Source: T3Sed10-241 sp036751905 (GTDB taxonomy: Bacteria; Bacteroidota; Bacteroidia; Flavobacteriales_D; Cryomorphaceae). From it: a stretch of DNA of 22,219 bases. The translations under genes and the position numbers were made by a program. The notes beneath the pieces are model-generated. The model made no database searches. It worked only from the letters and a program-made list of their open reading frames with translations, and had not been told where the DNA came from. The DNA is taken from assembly GCA_036751905.1 (NCBI GenBank), contig DAIOTP010000044.1:1-22219 (forward strand), given 5' to 3'. Shown piece after piece: positions 1 to 7,451 of the stretch. Numbering within the stretch: position 1 is the stretch's first letter; each line of letters begins with the position of its first letter.

Positions 1-104
1 GCATTGGAGCGGGAGCTGGTGCTGCTCCCATTTCCCACCACGAGTAGTCTGTCGTTGGCATTGAATCCTGTGGTGCTTGCTGGGATATAATCCAAGCTGT
101 TCAC

Positions 105-302
105 TCCTAAAGCTAATTCGCCAAAGGATCTCGCAAATGTTTCGCTGCCCATGGCCGTTGAACGAGCGCCCGATGCTATAGTGAAAAAACCCATGGCTGT
201 TGAAGCAACGCCCAATGCTGCAGTTGAAGAACCCATGGCTGTTGAAGCAACGCCGAATGCTGTAGTTGAAGAACCCATGGCTATTGAGCTATGGCCAATA
301 CT
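105..302 (-). repeat. YadA-type head repeats (about 14 residues each)
   Basis: The corrected frame reads SSIAMGSSTTAFGVA, STAMGSSTAALGVA, STAMGFFTIASGAR, STAMGSETFARSFG, ELALG. This is the SxAxG spacing of the left-handed beta-roll head repeats of trimeric autotransporter adhesins, which also occur in Bacteroidota collagen-like/tail-fibre proteins. At DNA level the first three units are close to identical (GCCATGGGTTCTTCAAC-type core), implying recent expansion. Confidence 0.85.
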
Positions 303-512
303 GGCATCTGCCCATGCATTTGAAAATACTTGACCCACTCTAAAAGCCGCTTTACCAGGGTACCACATCATACGCGTTCCAATTCCTTCAGCGGGAATAT
401 TGCCGACAGCACCTGTCCCGGTGCTCACAAATCCGGCATTTCCACCTATAGTGACTGGTTCGGTTCCGGTGATGATGGCGGAGCCGCCATCGTAGCCGGC
501 CTGCAATGAGGA

Positions 513-1277
513 AGGTCCCTGTGGTCCTTGTGGACCAACAGGTCCGGTAGCACCTGCAATACCCTGAAGCCCCTGAGGCCCGGCAGGCCCGGTCAATCCA
601 ATGGGTCCTTGTGCACCGGGAACACCTTGAGGCCCTGTTTCGCCTTGTATGCCTTGAGGGCCAGTAAGTCCAATCGGGCCTTGCGGGCCGACATCACCTT
701 GAACCCCCTGAGGTCCTTGCTCACCTTGCGGCCCGGCAGGGCCGGTGTTGCCTTGCGGCCTGGCAGGGCCGGTGTTGCCTTGCGGTCCCTGAGGGCCGGT
801 GGCACCTGTCAATCCTATGGGGCCTTGAATTCCCTGTGGGCCGAGATCACCTTGTGGCCCTTGGGGTCCGCTTAACCCGATAGGGCCTTGCGGACCCATC
901 TCTCCCTGAATGCCTTGCGGGCCTTGTGGCCCAACGGGCCCTTCAGCGCCGGTTAATCCGATAGGCCCTTGCGGCCCCAATTCTCCCTGAGGGCCCGGCA
1001 CACCGTCAAAGCCATCCTGTGTCATTACATTCCAACCCGCTTGAGATAAAAAAGCATTTGAAAAATCAAAGATGAAGGACTTCTTCTCAACCGTGTGGTA
1101 AAATGCGCCAAGAACGGGAGGGTTGGCTGGAAAACTGTCGAAAGAACCCAGCCATTGAATGGGGGCAGCGCTAAGCCCTTGTTCGCCCGTAGGTCCTTGC
1201 GGCCCCTGAAACCCTTGCGGACCTTGCGGCCCTTCCGGTCCTTGGGGGCCCTGTGGTCCCTCAGGCCCGGGTATACC
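513..1277 (-). repeat. Collagen-like Gly-X-Y coding repeats (two tracts)
   Basis: In the corrected frame, 1277-1176 encodes about 34 residues of G-X-Y and 1004-513 about 164 residues, rich in GPQGPQG, GPIGLTG and GIQGE triplets. A non-repetitive insert of about 57 residues (1005-1175) separates them. The second tract contains a nearly exact 27-bp tandem duplication (726-752 and 753-779). The copies differ at one base, which turns one Gly codon into Arg (GPARPQG) and interrupts the triplet rhythm once. Few charged residues are present, as is typical of bacterial collagen-like stalks. Confidence 0.9.
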
Positions 1278-1795
1278 GCCTGCGGTGAGCGATTTCCACT
1301 CGCCCCCTACAAAGCCTTGGAGGTCGGAGCCATCGAAGCGCATATTGCCTGATACATTGTTGAGGGTATTGCCCACTTGTAGCGCCCCGCGCAAGGTCAT
1401 GTCGCCCGATTCGGCACCGAGGTTTATGGCAGGAACTGCGCTGCCATCGCGAAATTCGTAGCGCAAAGCTGAGGCATTGAAAAACAGCCCGTAATTGGGG
1501 TTGGTTTTTGCGCGGAAAGCATAGCGGTTGTTGGGTACGAGGTAATCGCTTCCATTGGCAAATTCCAAGGGGTGGTAAAGCGTCCATTGTTGGCATCGAT
1601 TCCCAATACAGGAGCAGCTACCCCGTTAAGAAACTCAAAGCGCTGTGCATTGGCATTGAAAAACAAGCCATAGTTGGGGTTGATGCTGAGCTGGAATGCA
1701 TATTGGTTGGGGCCGATGGTACTGGTTTGTGCCATGGCAGGTAGCGTTGCACCGAGAAAGAGCGCAAGTGCGGCGAATGGAATAATTCTTTTCAT

Positions 1796-2254
1796 GAGGG
1801 TTATATGAATGGTTCGGTCGGTAAGGTATATTGGATGGCAAAAGCCGTCAATGGCTAATTCTAGTCAAATTGAATTTTTCCCCATTTCAGGTCAATGCTT
1901 ACCAACAATTTGATTTAATGCGCTAATAATGTTGTTGTATGCCCAGTGGGCAAGAGGCTTTTCCAACAAAATGCTCAAGCCAAGCATGCTTACACTGTGC
2001 AGTTTGACAGCCCGTTTTTGCCCAATGGCATACATTTTTTATTAATTGAGCACCAAAAAAGCGGTTGTTATTGACACTACTGTAATCACGAAGCAAATAC
2101 GCACGGCTTGAAACACAATGGCGTTAATTTGAAAAAACTGGTGCTCACTTTAATCCAAATCCCATGGTCATATTCAGCTTTGATTGGAGAAAACAATCAT
2201 TTTGAATGAAAGTAAAAAAGTGGCACTTTTGCAGCAATCAAGCGCTTTGTACTT
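1796..2254. other. 459-bp divergent intergenic region
   Basis: No open frame here looks coding. The region separates the surface-fibre gene (left, -) from the rhodanese gene (right, +), so both promoters should lie in it. I see a perfect palindrome TGCCCA-G-TGGGCA at 1940-1952, with a related TTGCCCAATGGCA near 2016-2030, and an AT-rich stretch around 2034-2046. The rhodanese promoter candidate is listed separately. I could not place a convincing promoter for the leftward gene. Confidence 0.6.
2201..2231 (+). promoter_or_regulatory. Candidate housekeeping promoter for rhodanese gene
   Basis: TTTG (2201-2204), a 19-bp spacer, then CACTTTTG (2224-2231), close to the Bacteroidota -33 TTTG / -7 TAnnTTTG pattern with one mismatch. 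The predicted start site lies about 17 nt before ATG 2255. Assigned by eye only. Confidence 0.4.
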
Positions 2255-2572
2255 ATGAAAGAAATGAATGTGCAGCAACTAAAATCACTCATTGACAGTG
2301 GTGAAGACTTTCAACTCATCGATGTGAGGGAGCCCTACGAAAGCGAAATATGCCAGATAGGAGGTGAGCTCATTCCTATGGCGGAGGTAATGCAAAGGGT
2401 AGATGCCATAGCCCGCGACAAAAAAGTAGTGGTGCATTGCCGCAGCGGAAAGCGCAGCGCATCAGTGATCCACGCTTTGGAGCAAGCCCATGGCTTTACC
2501 AATTTATACAACCTCGAAGGTGGGGTACTGGCATGGAGTGATCAAATAGATCCCAGTTTGCCGAAATATTGA
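2255..2572 (+). CDS. Rhodanese-like single-domain sulfurtransferase
   Basis: A 105-residue cytoplasmic protein covering one rhodanese domain. It has the N-terminal ELIDVREP-type motif (LIDVREPYE, about residues 21-29), the active-site loop HCRSGKRSA with the persulfide-forming Cys62, and the C-terminal LEGGVLAW motif. Single-domain rhodaneses pass sulfur between thiols; the physiological acceptor cannot be told from sequence. There is no signal peptide. The first ATG (2255) is used; a second in-frame ATG at 2264 would shorten it by three residues. It stands alone, with a 238-bp gap and a separate promoter before the SulP gene. Confidence 0.92.
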   Translation: MKEMNVQQLKSLIDSGEDFQLIDVREPYESEICQIGGELIPMAEVMQRVDAIARDKKVVVHCRSGKRSASVIHALEQAHGFTNLYNLEGGVLAWSDQIDPSLPKY

Positions 2573-2703
2573 GTAAGCTCAATTCGATCTGATTGGAATT
2601 CAAATGCAGCCTGGTTTAACTTGTTTCTGCAATCCTGGCGCATGTCTTGCTGTACTTTTGGTTTGATTTTCTAAACACTTGGTCTTTTTGCTTTCTGATA
2701 TAG

Positions 2704-2721
2704 TTAGGTTGTTTAACCTAA
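2704..2721. promoter_or_regulatory. Operator-like palindrome upstream of SulP gene
   Basis: TTAGGTT-GTTT-AACCTAA is a perfect 7-bp inverted repeat around 4 bases, lying just upstream of the candidate -7 box TACCTTCG (2736-2743). The half-site equals that of the classical DtxR consensus (TTAGGTTAGCCTAACCTAA), but the spacer is one base shorter. Binding by a DtxR/MntR-type metal regulator is inference; no such regulator is in the window. Confidence 0.5.
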
Positions 2722-2735
2722 AAGAGGAATAGCAT

Positions 2736-2743
2736 TACCTTCG
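2736..2743 (+). promoter_or_regulatory. Candidate -7 box for SulP gene
   Basis: TACCTTCG followed by CGCC matches the Bacteroidota TAnnTTTG box at seven of eight positions. Its -33 region would overlap the palindrome at 2704-2721, so a bound regulator could block it. The predicted leader to ATG 2811 is about 60 nt. Confidence 0.45.
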
Positions 2744-2810
2744 CGCCACAATTTTCAAAACCATTGCCTGAAACAGATTGCCTGCAACAGGTTCATGTGA
2801 CATTAAAGCT

Positions 2811-4391
2811 ATGAAGAAGATCGATTTTCACAAAAAGCATTTCAAAACAGATTTATCCGCCGGATTGGTGGTATTTCTCATAGCTCTGCCTTTGTGTCTG
2901 GGCATAAGTCTGGCTTCGGGTGCACCTCTTTTTTCCGGCATTATTGCGGGCATTGTAGGAGGTATCGTGGTAGGCTTTCTCAGCAATTCACAAATCAATG
3001 TAAGCGGACCCGCGGCGAGTGTAGCCTTGGTGATTTATACGGCCATACAGGATATGGGCAGTTTCGACATTGTGCTGGCCGCCATTATTCTGGCTGGAGT
3101 ATTTCAAATAGCACTGGGATATTTGAAAGCCGGTACGGTGGCTTACTTTTTCCCCAATGCCATGATCAAGGGCATTCTCGCCTCGATAGGCATCATCCTT
3201 ATATTGAAGCAAATACCCCACGCCATCGGGGTCGATGGTGTGTTTGCGGGCTTTGAAAGCTTCGAACAACCCGATGGCCGCAATACGTTCACAACGCTGG
3301 TTTTTGTTTTTGAGAACATCAATTGGGGTGCCGCCCTGATTGCAGCCATATCGCTTGTAATCATAGTATTATGGGACAGGCCTGTATTCAAAAAATATGT
3401 ATTTTTCAAATTCTTCCCTTCGGCACTCGCAGCTGTACTGGTAGCGATTGCCCTCAACGAATTTTTATATAAACCTTTCATTCCTCAGCTGAATCTGAGC
3501 TCTGAGCACCTTGTTACCTTGCCATCAGCCTCCAGTGCAATGGAGTTTTTCAGGTTTTTTACTTTTCCAGATTTTGCGGGAGCCATGCGATTTGAAATTG
3601 TCACTGTAGCCTTGAGCATCACCTTCATCGCCAGTCTCGAATCACTGCTTAGCACCGAAGCCGGCGACAAGCTCGACCCTTACAAGCGCCGCACCTCCAC
3701 CAACACGGAGCTCAAAGCCCAAGGTGTGGGCAACATCATTGCAGGATTGATAGGCGGAATACCTGTAACTGCGGTTATTGTGCGTACCTCAGCCAATGTA
3801 ACCAGTGGTGGCCGTACGAAGGCATCGACCATCATTCATGGTATCCTTATGTTGATTTGTGTGGCATTTATTCCGGGCATTCTTAATAAAATACCGCTTG
3901 CTGCATTGGCTTCTGTGCTCTTCGTGGTAGGCTACAAATTGACGAGCTACGGGGTCTACAAAATGATATACAAACAAGGCAGAAGACAATTCCTGCCATT
4001 CATCATCACCATACTGGCTGTGGTGTTTACCGATCTCATTACCGGTATCATAGTTGGGGGAACCGTGGCTGTGTTCTTCATTTTAAGAGACAATTATAAA
4101 AACGCGTACCTCCACGATAAAATTGAGCATGAGGGCAATATGAAAACCACAATCCGCCTTTCTGAAGAGGCCACCTTCCTCAACAAGGCCGATATAATGC
4201 TTACCCTTGACCACATTCCGGAGGACAGCACAGTAGTGATTGACGGCAGCAAGTCAAGGTTTATTCACCCCGATATTTTCGAGATCATTATGGATTTTAA
4301 GCAAACAGCGGAATTCAAGAATATTACCCTCGACATTATTGGTATCGACGAATCCAAAATGGAGCGGCATTACGCTTTGGTGAAGGGCTAG
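2811..4391 (+). CDS. SulP-family inorganic anion transporter with C-terminal STAS-like domain
   Basis: About 526 residues. The N-terminal part has the hallmark opening DLSAGLVVFLIALPLCLGISLASG, then SNSQINVSGPAASVALVIY, and about a dozen hydrophobic segments. The last ~75 residues are hydrophilic and look like a divergent STAS domain (STVVIDGSKSRFIHPDIFEIIMDF). SulP proteins in the inner membrane carry sulfate, bicarbonate or other anions; many Bacteroidota members are suspected sodium/bicarbonate transporters, but the substrate cannot be read from sequence and no carbonic anhydrase is adjacent. A longer frame opens at TTG 2778; I prefer ATG 2811 (MKKIDFHKKHFKTD), which fits family N-termini. 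Confidence 0.9.
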   Translation: MKKIDFHKKHFKTDLSAGLVVFLIALPLCLGISLASGAPLFSGIIAGIVGGIVVGFLSNSQINVSGPAASVALVIYTAIQDMGSFDIVLAAIILAGVFQIALGYLKAGTVAYFFPNAMIKGILASIGIILILKQIPHAIGVDGVFAGFESFEQPDGRNTFTTLVFVFENINWGAALIAAISLVIIVLWDRPVFKKYVFFKFFPSALAAVLVAIALNEFLYKPFIPQLNLSSEHLVTLPSASSAMEFFRFFTFPDFAGAMRFEIVTVALSITFIASLESLLSTEAGDKLDPYKRRTSTNTELKAQGVGNIIAGLIGGIPVTAVIVRTSANVTSGGRTKASTIIHGILMLICVAFIPGILNKIPLAALASVLFVVGYKLTSYGVYKMIYKQGRRQFLPFIITILAVVFTDLITGIIVGGTVAVFFILRDNYKNAYLHDKIEHEGNMKTTIRLSEEATFLNKADIMLTLDHIPEDSTVVIDGSKSRFIHPDIFEIIMDFKQTAEFKNITLDIIGIDESKMERHYALVKG

Positions 4392-4443
4392 GATGCCAGA
4401 TTCCAGATGCTTTAGCGTCCTTGATATTTTTATAGTGGCGGCT

Positions 4444-4469
4444 TGTAACATCCCACAGGCCGGGTCGTC
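4444..4469 (+). promoter_or_regulatory. ECF sigma-type promoter ahead of the DUF4252/sigma cluster
   Basis: TGTAAC (4444-4449), a spacer of exactly 16 bases, then CGTC (4466-4469). This is the AAC / CGTC pattern with the usual spacing for ECF sigma factors and is unlike the TTTG/TAnnTTTG housekeeping boxes of neighbouring genes. It lies 27 nt before ATG 4497. The inference is that the ECF sigma encoded at 5306-5827 recognises it, giving positive autoregulation of the module. Confidence 0.65.
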
Positions 4470-4496
4470 TTCCCGACACAAACCCATTATACAGCC

Positions 4497-5252
4497 ATGA
4501 AAAAGCAATTTATTACCCTCAGCATCATCCTTCTGTCCACCACAATTGTACAGGCCCAGGATGCCATCACCCGGTTCTTTAAGCACTATGAAGGCCGCGA
4601 GCATATCACTGATATCAACCTTTCTGGAAGCCTCTTCAGGCTCATGACGGATGCCTCAGCCCAAAAAGCTGAAGACGACTTTATGCGCCTTGCGGCAAAT
4701 ATAGAATCGGTGCGCATCATGGTCGATGCCGAAGATAAAAACGCCCTTACCACCATGCGTGAGGCCTCTGCCAAGCTCAGTGGAGCTTATGAAACGATGA
4801 TGACCATACGCGAAAAGGACAACAACATCGAAATGTTCATCGCTGAGCAGGGCGGTACAGTAAGCGAAATGGTCATGGCCATTGGCAGCGGTGATAAGTT
4901 TGTGATCATGAGCATACGCGGAAAGTTTAAGCTCGATGACGTAAGTCAAGTTTCAGGCACTGTAGCCCGTAGTGTGCAAGGGGACCTGTTTAGCGGAACC
5001 AAAGTGGAAAAAGCCGACTTCAAAGTATGGCCAAATCCGGCCACAAGCAGTGAAAAAATAACGCTTGCCATACCCAATGACATGCTGGGCGCAAAATTGA
5101 TGGTCATGGACAGCAACGGCCGCACCGTGCACTCCGAAAATGTAAACCAAATCGATAAAAGCTTAAACTTGTCCTCACTCCGTCCCGGTGCGTATGTACT
5201 TAAAATGAGCAAAGGGGCTGTGGAGATCAACAAGAAACTCATCCTGAACTAA
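4497..5252 (+). CDS. DUF4252 domain protein with C-terminal type IX secretion (type A) sorting domain
   Basis: A 251-residue exported protein. Residues 1-20 form a Sec signal peptide ending VQAQ. Residues ~22-155 resemble DUF4252 (QDAITRFFKHYEG, SGSLFRLM, YETMMTIREKDNNIEMFIAEQ, EMVMAIGSGDKFVIMSIRGKF). Residues ~176-251 form a T9SS type A sorting domain (FKVWPNPATS, GAKLMVMDSNGRTV, LSSLRPGAYVLKM, NKKLILN). DUF4252 has no established function. The sorting domain predicts passage across the outer membrane and release or surface anchoring. It is paralogous to 6371-6904 and more distantly to 6882-7451. The ECF-type promoter 27 nt upstream, and the sigma gene 53 bp downstream, argue for one regulon. 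Confidence 0.88.
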   Translation: MKKQFITLSIILLSTTIVQAQDAITRFFKHYEGREHITDINLSGSLFRLMTDASAQKAEDDFMRLAANIESVRIMVDAEDKNALTTMREASAKLSGAYETMMTIREKDNNIEMFIAEQGGTVSEMVMAIGSGDKFVIMSIRGKFKLDDVSQVSGTVARSVQGDLFSGTKVEKADFKVWPNPATSSEKITLAIPNDMLGAKLMVMDSNGRTVHSENVNQIDKSLNLSSLRPGAYVLKMSKGAVEINKKLILN

Positions 5253-5305
5253 GGCCATACCGTTCTGCAACCATTTTTTTGCGAAAGCAAGCCTGAAAGC
5301 ACCTC

Positions 5306-5827
5306 ATGCACAAAGAAGAATTCACCCAAAAAGTGATGGTACACAAGAACAAAATGTACCGCTTCGCGCTGAGCTATCTCACCGATAGCGACGAAGCACA
5401 GGACGTGGTGCAGGATGTGTTGCTCAAGCTTTGGGAAGGACGTGCTGAATTGCAGAAAGTTCACAATATGGAAGCGTGGGCCATGACACTTACGCGCAAT
5501 AAATGCCTCGACCGCCTCAAGCGGGTGGAGCATAAACTCAAAGTAGCGGGCGATGGGGGCGTACCCGATGAGCGACACCATTTGCACGGCGATACCCCCG
5601 AGGAGCACCTGCACAACAAAGAGTTGGGCAGCATGATAGAACAAGCCATGGATTCCCTTCCGGAAAAACAGAGGGCCACCTTCCACCTGCGTGATGTGCA
5701 AGGATACAGCTATATAGAAATCAGCGAGATGCTGGACATTGATATGAACCAAGTGAAAGTGAATATATTCAGGGCCCGAAAGGCACTACAACAACAATTG
5801 CAAAGCATCATAGGCCATGCATACTGA
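5306..5827 (+). CDS. ECF-type RNA polymerase sigma-70 factor
   Basis: 173 residues, the usual ECF length. Region 2 (about 13-75) has MYRFALSYLTDSDEAQDVVQDVLLKLWEG and the W/TLTRNKCLDRLK core. Region 4 (about 113-166) has DSLPEKQRATFHLRDVQGYSYIEISEMLDIDMNQVKVNIFRARK, a helix-turn-helix for the -35 element. There is no region 3 or 1.1. It directs RNA polymerase to stress-type promoters when released from its anti-sigma. The next gene overlaps its 3' end by 11 nt and is the likely anti-sigma factor. ATG 5306 gives a standard N-terminus. Confidence 0.95.
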   Translation: MHKEEFTQKVMVHKNKMYRFALSYLTDSDEAQDVVQDVLLKLWEGRAELQKVHNMEAWAMTLTRNKCLDRLKRVEHKLKVAGDGGVPDERHHLHGDTPEEHLHNKELGSMIEQAMDSLPEKQRATFHLRDVQGYSYIEISEMLDIDMNQVKVNIFRARKALQQQLQSIIGHAY

Positions 5828-6374
5828 ACTCAATAAGCTCGAAGCCAAATACTGGGCAGGCAACACCACCCTCGAAGAAGAAGCTACACTGCGAAAAGCT
5901 GCCCTGCGCAGTGATGCTTCCCTGAGCCGGGGGCTCATTGCTGCCCTGTGCAATATGGAGGAGGCGGGTACCGCAACACTGCCCCAAAGCTTTGATCAGG
6001 ACTTTTGGACCATTGCCGAAGCTCCGCAAAAGAATGGCGGCCTGGTAGTAAACCTCGCCATGCTGATGCGCTACGCCGCAGCCGCAGCTGTGCTGGCCGT
6101 GGTGGCGATTACAGCCTTTTATTTGCTGAAAAGCAGCCCCGAACCAGTCCCTACCCAAGTGGTGCTAATGAATCCTTATGAAGATACCTTCAGCGACCCC
6201 GATGAAGCCCTGGCAGCTGCCATGCAGGCCCTTGGAATGGCCGGTGAAAAACTCAACAAGGGCAAGCAACCCGTGAAAGAAATCAAACGCTTTCACCAAA
6301 CCAAAGCCGCCATCGCTGGCATGGGCCAAAATACCGTAAAGCACGATTCCACCTCGAAAAAAGAACATCCATGA
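5817..6374 (+). CDS. Putative membrane-anchored anti-sigma factor
   Basis: 185 residues: a cytoplasmic N-terminal ~80 residues containing LEAKYWAGNTTLEEEATLRK, which resembles the Y..G.T..EE..L start of Bacteroidota anti-sigma-like proteins; one transmembrane helix at about 86-104 (YAAAAAVLAVVAITAFYLL); and a periplasmic, low-complexity tail of ~80 residues rich in Lys, His and Ala. I see no zinc-binding HxxxCxxC and no FecR domain. Assignment rests on topology and on overlapping the sigma gene by 11 nt and the next DUF4252 gene by 4 nt (ATGA). The tail may sense the envelope. Confidence 0.65.
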   Translation: MHTELNKLEAKYWAGNTTLEEEATLRKAALRSDASLSRGLIAALCNMEEAGTATLPQSFDQDFWTIAEAPQKNGGLVVNLAMLMRYAAAAAVLAVVAITAFYLLKSSPEPVPTQVVLMNPYEDTFSDPDEALAAAMQALGMAGEKLNKGKQPVKEIKRFHQTKAAIAGMGQNTVKHDSTSKKEHP

Positions 6375-6904
6375 AAACACAGAAAAATTTATTGACCCTG
6401 CTCGTAGCCATGCTTTTGGTATTGAGCATGTACGGGCAGGATGCCATCGACAAGTACTTCAGTGCTTACCGCGATGATCCGGCCTTTACGAGCATTGTGA
6501 TATCGAGCAAAATGTTTCAGCTGTTCTCGCAGCTTGACCCCGGAAGCGAAGAAGGCAAACAGGCCATGCAGGCCATGCAAGGCCTCAATGGCATCAAAAT
6601 GCTGGCCAATGAATCGATGAACGACAAAGGGGCTGGCTTTCGGCAGGCCCTGAGCAAAATGGGCGCTGAATATGAACAGCTCATGAGCATTGATGAGAAG
6701 GATGAAAAGGTGCGCTTCTACATCCGCGAAGAGGGCAAGCAAATCAAAGAGCTGGTGATGCTGGTAGGCGGCGGCTCAAAATTGTTTGTCATGAGCATCA
6801 ATGGTGATATTGACCTCGAAAAGCTATCTTCGTTGTCCAAGTCCATGAATGTGGGCGGAATGGATTATCTAAAAAACCTCGATGACAAGCAAAAGTCGAA
6901 GTAA
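6371..6904 (+). CDS. DUF4252 domain exported protein
   Basis: 177 residues with a signal peptide (about 1-22, ending SMYGQ), then a DUF4252-type body: QDAIDKYFSAYRDDPAFTSIVISSKMFQLFSQ, YEQLMSIDEKDEKVRFYIREEGKQIKELVMLVGGGSKLFVMSINGDIDLEKLSSLSKS. It aligns by eye along its whole length with 4497-5252 but ends without a T9SS sorting domain, so it probably stays in the periplasm or on a membrane. Its ATG overlaps the anti-sigma stop by 4 nt. Biochemical function unknown. Confidence 0.85.
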   Translation: MKTQKNLLTLLVAMLLVLSMYGQDAIDKYFSAYRDDPAFTSIVISSKMFQLFSQLDPGSEEGKQAMQAMQGLNGIKMLANESMNDKGAGFRQALSKMGAEYEQLMSIDEKDEKVRFYIREEGKQIKELVMLVGGGSKLFVMSINGDIDLEKLSSLSKSMNVGGMDYLKNLDDKQKSK

Positions 6905-7451
6905 CATTTTGGCATTTCTCCTTGGGATGGTGCTGATGTGCATGGGCCATGGGGCTCGGGCGCAGGACCGTGCCTTGAGCGAATTTATCGAAGCGGAGCA
7001 GGGCTTTTCTACCCTGCATTTTTACCCAAGTACCATCCGCATGCTTGGACGCGTCTTTGGTGGAGTAGATGCATCGGCCTTTGCAGAGCTGAAAGGTGGG
7101 CGACTTATGTTTACCCTGCGTAGCGATGCTGAATTCAAAACTAAGGTGGCTACATTTTTGAAAAGTCTGGAAAGCAAAGATTTCGAGAATATTGCTGAAA
7201 TGCGCAACAAGGGATTCCATGTGCGCATGCTGCAAAAAGAAAGCAATGCGGCGCCTACCACCTTGCTTTATTTCGATGGTGAAGGTGGCCTATATCTTTT
7301 GGAAGCGGTGGGCAAGCTCAGCCCACAGGCATTGCAGCAGTTGATGGCCATGGATGTACAATCGGCGGCTTCCTTGTTTGGCTTGTTTCCTTCCGGTGAA
7401 AAAGAGGAAGTGAAAACGGATACCATCGGTGTGAAAATAAAAATTTTATGA
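6882..7451 (+). CDS. Divergent DUF4252-like exported protein
   Basis: 189 residues. A signal peptide with n-region TSKSRSN and hydrophobic LAFLLGMVLMCMG ends near ARAQ. The body starts QDRALSEFIEAEQGFSTLHFYPSTIRMLGRVFGG, at the same place and with a similar shape to the QDAI..F start of the two other DUF4252 proteins, and carries a matching central strand/helix pattern (LMFTLRSDAEFKTKV, RNKGFHVRMLQKE, GGLYLLEAVGKLS). Sequence identity is low, so the family call is tentative. It overlaps the preceding gene by 23 nt and the ABC ATPase gene by 4 nt. No T9SS domain. Confidence 0.7.
   Translation: MTSKSRSNILAFLLGMVLMCMGHGARAQDRALSEFIEAEQGFSTLHFYPSTIRMLGRVFGGVDASAFAELKGGRLMFTLRSDAEFKTKVATFLKSLESKDFENIAEMRNKGFHVRMLQKESNAAPTTLLYFDGEGGLYLLEAVGKLSPQALQQLMAMDVQSAASLFGLFPSGEKEEVKTDTIGVKIKIL

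Larger units (their letters stand above)
1..1795 (-). pseudogene. Collagen-like / YadA-head surface fibre protein, frameshifted, runs off left edge
   Basis: Reading leftward from ATG 1795, the product begins with a Sec signal peptide ending at AMAQ. Two similar N-terminal units follow, sharing the core NPNYGLFFNA. After GRFTTP the frame breaks. Restoring one base in the C4 run (1569-1572) rejoins a frame that I translated without a stop down to base 1: second unit, collagen tract (1176-1277), a non-collagenous insert, a second collagen tract (513-1004), a linker, YadA-type head repeats (105-302), then NDRLLVVGNGSS at the edge. In Bacteroidota such proteins usually end in a chaperone (S74-like) tail or sorting domain, which would lie outside this window. 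The likely role is a trimeric cell-surface or secreted fibre/adhesin. The uncorrected N-terminal frame stops at 1424. It could be a genuine pseudogene or a sequencing error. Confidence 0.8.

Noticed and set aside
726..779. Tandem DNA repeats in the collagen region considered as a CRISPR or VNTR array
   Set aside because: No spacers, and the repeats are in-frame coding triplets of the collagen tract.
528..875. Plus-strand and other-frame open frames across the collagen-like repeats
   Set aside because: Low-complexity repeats leave several frames open by chance. Only one minus-strand frame gives the Gly-X-Y pattern and joins the flanking modules.
2047..2147. TGAGCACC ... GGTGCTCA inverted repeat 85 bp apart before the rhodanese gene
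   Set aside because: Eight-base arms this far apart are expected by chance in a region this size; no flanking mobile element or direct repeats.
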